Assembly: GCF_002234675.1 (NCBI RefSeq)
Contig: NC_019879.2
Span: 868,278-932,277, forward strand
Direction of reading: 5' to 3'
Source of the DNA: Oryzias latipes
Lineage: Eukaryota > Chordata > Actinopteri > Beloniformes > Adrianichthyidae
Length of the DNA: 64,000 bases
The position numbers were made by a program, and so were the translations under genes. Below, piece after piece: positions 61,601 to 64,000 of the stretch (position 1 is the first letter of the stretch; every line of letters begins with the position of its first letter). The notes below the pieces were generated by a model, which ran no database searches, was not told where the DNA came from, and saw only the letters and a list, made by a program, of their open reading frames with translations.

Positions 61601-63369
61601 TATTTTCGCAGTGAGATGGTGATGCTTCAATTTCATTTTACAATGGACAATGACAATCAAAGAAAATATAATCTAATCTAACTAATAAAGTACGAATCCA
61701 AGAATTTACAGTAAATATATGTGGGGTCCAAAGTGGCATGTAGTGCAGGGATTGTGGTTCAGGGGGGAGATTTGACTGACCACTGTTCATGGGGGGAGAT
61801 GGGTGGGGGGTAGGTGTGTTAAGAAAAAGGCTATTAGCCACTACCTAGAGCAGTGTTTTTCAACCTTTTTTGAGCCACGGCACACTTTAACCTTGACAAA
61901 AATCCCGCGGCACACCCCCCCCCTCGCAATCTCACGTGCATTTTGTGATAATTGTGGCCAAAAAAGCAGGAAGTTGCGGCTGTTTTTTCTAAGAGATGAA
62001 ATAAAAGTTAAATTAGAAAATTTAGAAACTGTTTGTTTGTCCGTTGAGGTTTCTAGACATTTCACGCGCACTCATTGTGCGCTGGGACACTGGCCCTTTA
62101 AGCCAATGCATCATGGGAGATGTAGTGTGAAAACTGCCGAAAAAGGGCAGAAAGACTCGCGTCTGTGAGCTTCATTGTTTTGTTCACGGTCTGACACGGT
62201 CTGACACCGGACTCTGTGGAAAGCTACACCGCTAAAGACGAGCTTTAGCTGGTATTTTTGTTGGAACTGAGAGACTTTATGAGCAGAATTAAGAACAAGG
62301 AAGTGAAGACTTTAACCACTTCTGATTGGTCAGACTGCTTACATGTGATTAAGCCTTCAACAATGATTGGCGGAGACAGGTAAAGGGGCGGGACTTTCCC
62401 GCAAACCGCTATAGCTGCAGGTAAATACCGTCATTCTTATCAAAATGTTTTTAATAGAATCAAATAAACACAAAGAAAAAGTAATTTTAAGATCTTTTAT
62501 ATTCCTCACTACTCAGTGTTTTATCAGGGCCTGTTTGGATGAACAAAGAGCTGATTTCCTGGAGATGGAAAATGTTTTTAGATCAGTGAATGATTAATGA
62601 GGGTAATTTCCCACGGCACACTTGACCATCTCCCACGGCACACTAGTGTGCCGCGGCACACTGGTTGAAAAACACTGACCTAGAGCATCAGCAATCACAG
62701 ATAAAGAGAAAACTGTTTTGCCAAATACCGCAGCTCTGTGAGCTACCTGGTTATTAACAGGAAACACTCGTCCTATTTCTGCCCTGTGGGGGCAGTGACA
62801 CCCCCAGGTTCCTCCCATTACAGACAGAAAGCAACATTCAAGCAACGCAGTTGAGTTGGAAATGCAAAACATATTTTGAAAAGCAAAGAAAAATCTTTGA
62901 AAAAGCAAACAATTGCCTGTTTCCATGAATTTCCCTGAATGCATTCATATTTTCATTCACTACTTAAAAAGTTTTGTTTTTAAAACGAAACGTTATGTTT
63001 TAATTTAGGAAATTTGCATTTCAAGGCTGCGACTTTTGTTCTCATTGTTGTGGCACAGATATTACTTCATAGTTTTCTGTACCCGCTGTAAATAGACGTA
63101 AGGTCAAGTGACGACGTAGAAGAACGGTTGTCAAAAAATGTGACGGTCACTTGCAGACAAATGTAATAAGTAGTGTTTTATGTGTCCACAGGCAGTGGGA
63201 GGATGCTGAGATCATGGTCCTGCTGCAAGTCATGTATACAGACTTGGATTTTGTAGCAAGCTTTAATATTGAGCCTGAAACCCTGCAACAGTTCCTGTTT
63301 GAGGTCTACAGAAGATACAACAACATTCCTTTTCATAACTTCAAACACTGCTTCTGTGTGACCCAGATG
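55514..63369 (+). CDS. pde9a: PDE9A-type cGMP phosphodiesterase (5' seven exons; continues past the window)
   Basis: High-affinity cGMP-specific phosphodiesterase, hydrolysing cGMP to GMP. Exons 55514-55601, 55957-56118, 56201-56246, 57690-57792, 58607-58749, 58831-58890 and 63192-63369 join in phase to 260 codons. The N-terminus (KVIYFTVNGTPEQAEFPVD, then DLFRSAAEAGPHDILKLY) matches the PDE9A N-terminal region. A helical linker follows (SSIEKR, FEMKKQVDSFREKLE). The catalytic domain begins with TPTFDNWQWEDAE and ends here at FHNFKHCFCVTQM, in which His249 is the expected proton donor. The metal-binding HD motifs lie beyond the window. Identity to mammalian PDE9A is moderate in the linker and catalytic entry, so it may be a teleost PDE9A-like paralogue. 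Confidence 0.9.
55957..56118 (+). CDS. pde9a: pde9a exon 2
   Basis: Acceptor TTTTTTGGCAG, donor GTCCCC (weak), phase 1 at both ends. It encodes DILKLYSPKGSIINISTRLE and SCYRLEVVATD, equivalent to the PDE9A N-terminal regulatory segment. Confidence 0.88.
56201..56246 (+). CDS. pde9a: pde9a exon 3 (46-base small exon)
   Basis: A strong acceptor (CATTCTTTCAG) and a GTCGTC donor enclose 46 bases, exactly the length needed to link the phase-1 end of exon 2 to the phase-2 start of exon 4. It encodes AELAGGLDLSSIEKR, which lines up with the 'LEKR' segment of mammalian PDE9A. Repeat-like DNA starts directly after the donor. Confidence 0.7.
56247..56560. repeat. Suspected dispersed fish repeat in pde9a intron 3
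   Basis: CGCCTTCAAGCGGCCACTTT, GAAAGTTCAACCGGTTGAAC and GATCAGGGACTGG resemble blocks that recur in fish genomes. Borders could not be fixed. Confidence 0.35.
57330..57571 (+). repeat. SINE/L2 tail followed by (GATA)n
   Basis: GCTTCCTCCCACAGCCCAAA, GACTAAGTGTCCTTAGGTGT, GCAACAGATTGGCGACCCGT and GGGACAGGCTCGGGCACC form the known fish L2/SINE tail, ending in GATA repeats at 57549-57571. Confidence 0.7.
57690..57792 (+). CDS. pde9a: pde9a exon 4
   Basis: Acceptor GTAATTCCAG, donor GTACAT, phase 2 to 0. It encodes LQCLERNILIYDDKTP and VVFEMKKQVDSFREKLE, a helical linker. Confidence 0.85.
58607..58749 (+). CDS. pde9a: pde9a exon 5
   Basis: Acceptor TTCTGTCAAG, donor GTTTGG (weak), phase 0 to 2. 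It encodes NVEHLSWLGLFKDL and KTREECERVREKFLQM. The junction to exon 6 is in phase. This linker is diverged from mammals. Confidence 0.75.
58831..58890 (+). CDS. pde9a: pde9a exon 6
   Basis: Acceptor CGTCTGCAG, donor GTAAAT, phase 2 at both ends. It encodes LEVSEEVRNYLKTPTFDN, the start of the catalytic domain (mammal: ETIEALRKPTFDVW). Confidence 0.9.
59340..60420 (-). pseudogene. LINE-like ORF fragment split by a MITE
   Basis: On the minus strand, once the MITE at 59695-60348 is set aside, a frame continues from one side to the other (VDQRLLMNV on one side, HRSVASTPTRVAVQKVINTV on the other). It precedes an A-rich 3' region. It reads like non-LTR element coding sequence, but no diagnostic motif is present. 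Confidence 0.35.
59695..60348. mobile_element. PIF/Harbinger-like MITE, copy 2
   Basis: Ends AGGCCTGTTCACACCGGGAC and its counterpart (GGTCTGTACGGGCCT), flanked by GTA at 59692-59694 and 60349-60351. It is in reverse orientation to copy 1 at 492-1117 and carries extra A and T runs near 59820-59860. Confidence 0.8.
60480..60620 (-). repeat. Decayed RTE-type LINE tail
   Basis: CCCTTTGGAGATGGCCACAG followed by CGAACCATCTG is a diverged version of the GGGGTCGCCACAGCGAATCA end seen at 6712. Confidence 0.35.
61096..61690 (+). pseudogene. LINE 3' end (L2/CR1-like), plus strand
   Basis: The plus frame encodes VTDKERLQRVVETAQKTIGG, ITRAQNIIKDSSHHGSDLFH and LLPSGRRYRGIRSRTNRLKN, ending in a stop at 61374-61376. 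A 3' UTR follows, with (TA)n and ACAATGACAATCAAAGAAAAT near the end. It is 5'-truncated. Confidence 0.75.
61851..62677. mobile_element. hAT element, non-autonomous
   Basis: Perfect inverted ends CAGTGTTTTTCAACC and a perfect 8-bp duplication ACCTAGAG (61843-61850 and 62678-62685). The GGCACAC motif is repeated near both ends. No transposase. Confidence 0.9.
63192..63369 (+). CDS. pde9a: pde9a exon 7: catalytic domain entry
   Basis: Acceptor TGTCCACAG, donor GTGAGT, phase 2 to 0. It encodes VMYTDLDFVASFNIEPETLQ and YNNIPFHNFKHCFCVTQM. Strongly PDE9-like. Confidence 0.96.
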
Positions 63370-64000
63370 GTGAGTCTTTGAGATTTAGTCATTTAGTAGT
63401 TCCTGTTTAATAACCACATTCTGTATAAATGTTTATGTTTGTTCCCCATCCTATGGGATCTGCCCCCCCTCCCCCCCCCCCCCCACATGTGGACTTTTAA
63501 TGTTTGAGTTTCGTGGCCGTCATTGGCAGAAGTTTTGCTTTAAAAATGAGCCTTTGGAACAAATGGAACAGCAGTTGTTTGTTCAGGAGGATCTGACTGG
63601 ATGGACTTCATGCTCTATTATCCTACAGTTGACGCTGTCAAATCAAATCAAATCAAACTTTATTTATAAAAAAAGTGCTTCTCATAACTCAACTTGAAGC
63701 ACTTTGACATCAACACCAAAAAAACCCGCTAAATATTACAATAAAAACCCAACCCACCCCTTCACCCTTCCCATTCCCCTCCGTTAACACATATGACCCC
63801 CCACAAAAAAAAATACTTATAGAGGAACTTCTAAAAGAAATCTAAGGCTTGACTCTGCCGTGAGGAAACAGGTTGCCCGCGTGCCACAGTCTATCCCAAG
63901 ATTCATTTTATTGCATTTTCAATAAACCCCCTAAAGTATGTTAATTTTATTATAAAAAACTATTTATTTATTAAAAAGCAGCAGTTTGTGTGTGGAGCGG
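63370..64000. other. pde9a: pde9a intron 7 (runs off the window)
   Basis: It contains a C run (about 63466-63484) and an AAATC-repeat/LINE-tail-like stretch (63641-63720, TCAAATCAAATCAAACTTTA then TTATAAA). No further exon is seen. Confidence 0.7.

Larger units (their letters stand above)
58891..63191. other. pde9a: pde9a intron 6
   Basis: 4.3 kb, largely transposons listed separately. No exon is recognised. Confidence 0.85.

Overview
The window is vertebrate, almost certainly teleost, nuclear DNA. It has multi-exon genes with GT-AG introns, AATAAA signals, a dense load of fish-type transposons (hAT, PIF/Harbinger-like, Tigger-like, Penelope-like, L2/CR1 and RTE-type LINEs, tRNA-type SINEs, LTR elements) and many microsatellites. 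There is no operon structure, CRISPR array or prokaryotic gene.

Three genes can be read with confidence, all on the + strand. (1) 16.2-48.5 kb: smooth-muscle/non-muscle myosin light chain kinase (mylk). Nineteen exons join in perfect phase from the ATG at 16631 to the stop at 44296-44298, giving 886 codons. The product carries three DFRxxL-type actin-binding motifs, an Ig domain, a second Ig domain, a fibronectin III domain, a Ser/Thr kinase domain, the autoinhibitory/calmodulin-binding segment and a C-terminal telokin-type Ig domain with an acidic tail. The start matches the short (about 130 kDa) smooth-muscle form, and a perfect CArG box and an AP-1 site lie about 440 bp upstream. A probable 3' UTR runs to an AATAAA at 48536. 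(2) 50.9-53.86 kb: tp53rk (Bud32/PRPK, the KEOPS kinase), two exons, 230 codons. (3) 55.5 kb to the right edge: the first seven exons (260 codons) of a PDE9A-type cGMP phosphodiesterase, running off the window inside the catalytic domain.

Left of mylk (1-16 kb) lies at least one convincing 3'-terminal coding exon of an unidentified gene (8025-8164) and one weaker candidate exon (1393-1554). Between them is transposon debris, including a three-level nest of elements at 9809-13897. The innermost element is LTR-type and carries an unusual 39-bp tandem repeat that encodes a proline/arginine-rich 13-residue unit.

The mylk introns (17-43 kb) and the pde9a introns (56-63 kb) hold many transposons whose borders can be fixed by target-site duplications. 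I see no new multi-gene system. The points most worth a second look are the CArG-linked internal mylk promoter with no long-isoform exons upstream, a lost Ig cysteine in the telokin domain, the unidentified upstream exon, the nested elements and two perfect hairpins (45-bp and 32-bp arms). Functionally, MLCK phosphorylates myosin light chain to drive contraction, TP53RK acts in tRNA t6A formation, and PDE9A clears cGMP. Nothing in the sequence shows joint regulation.
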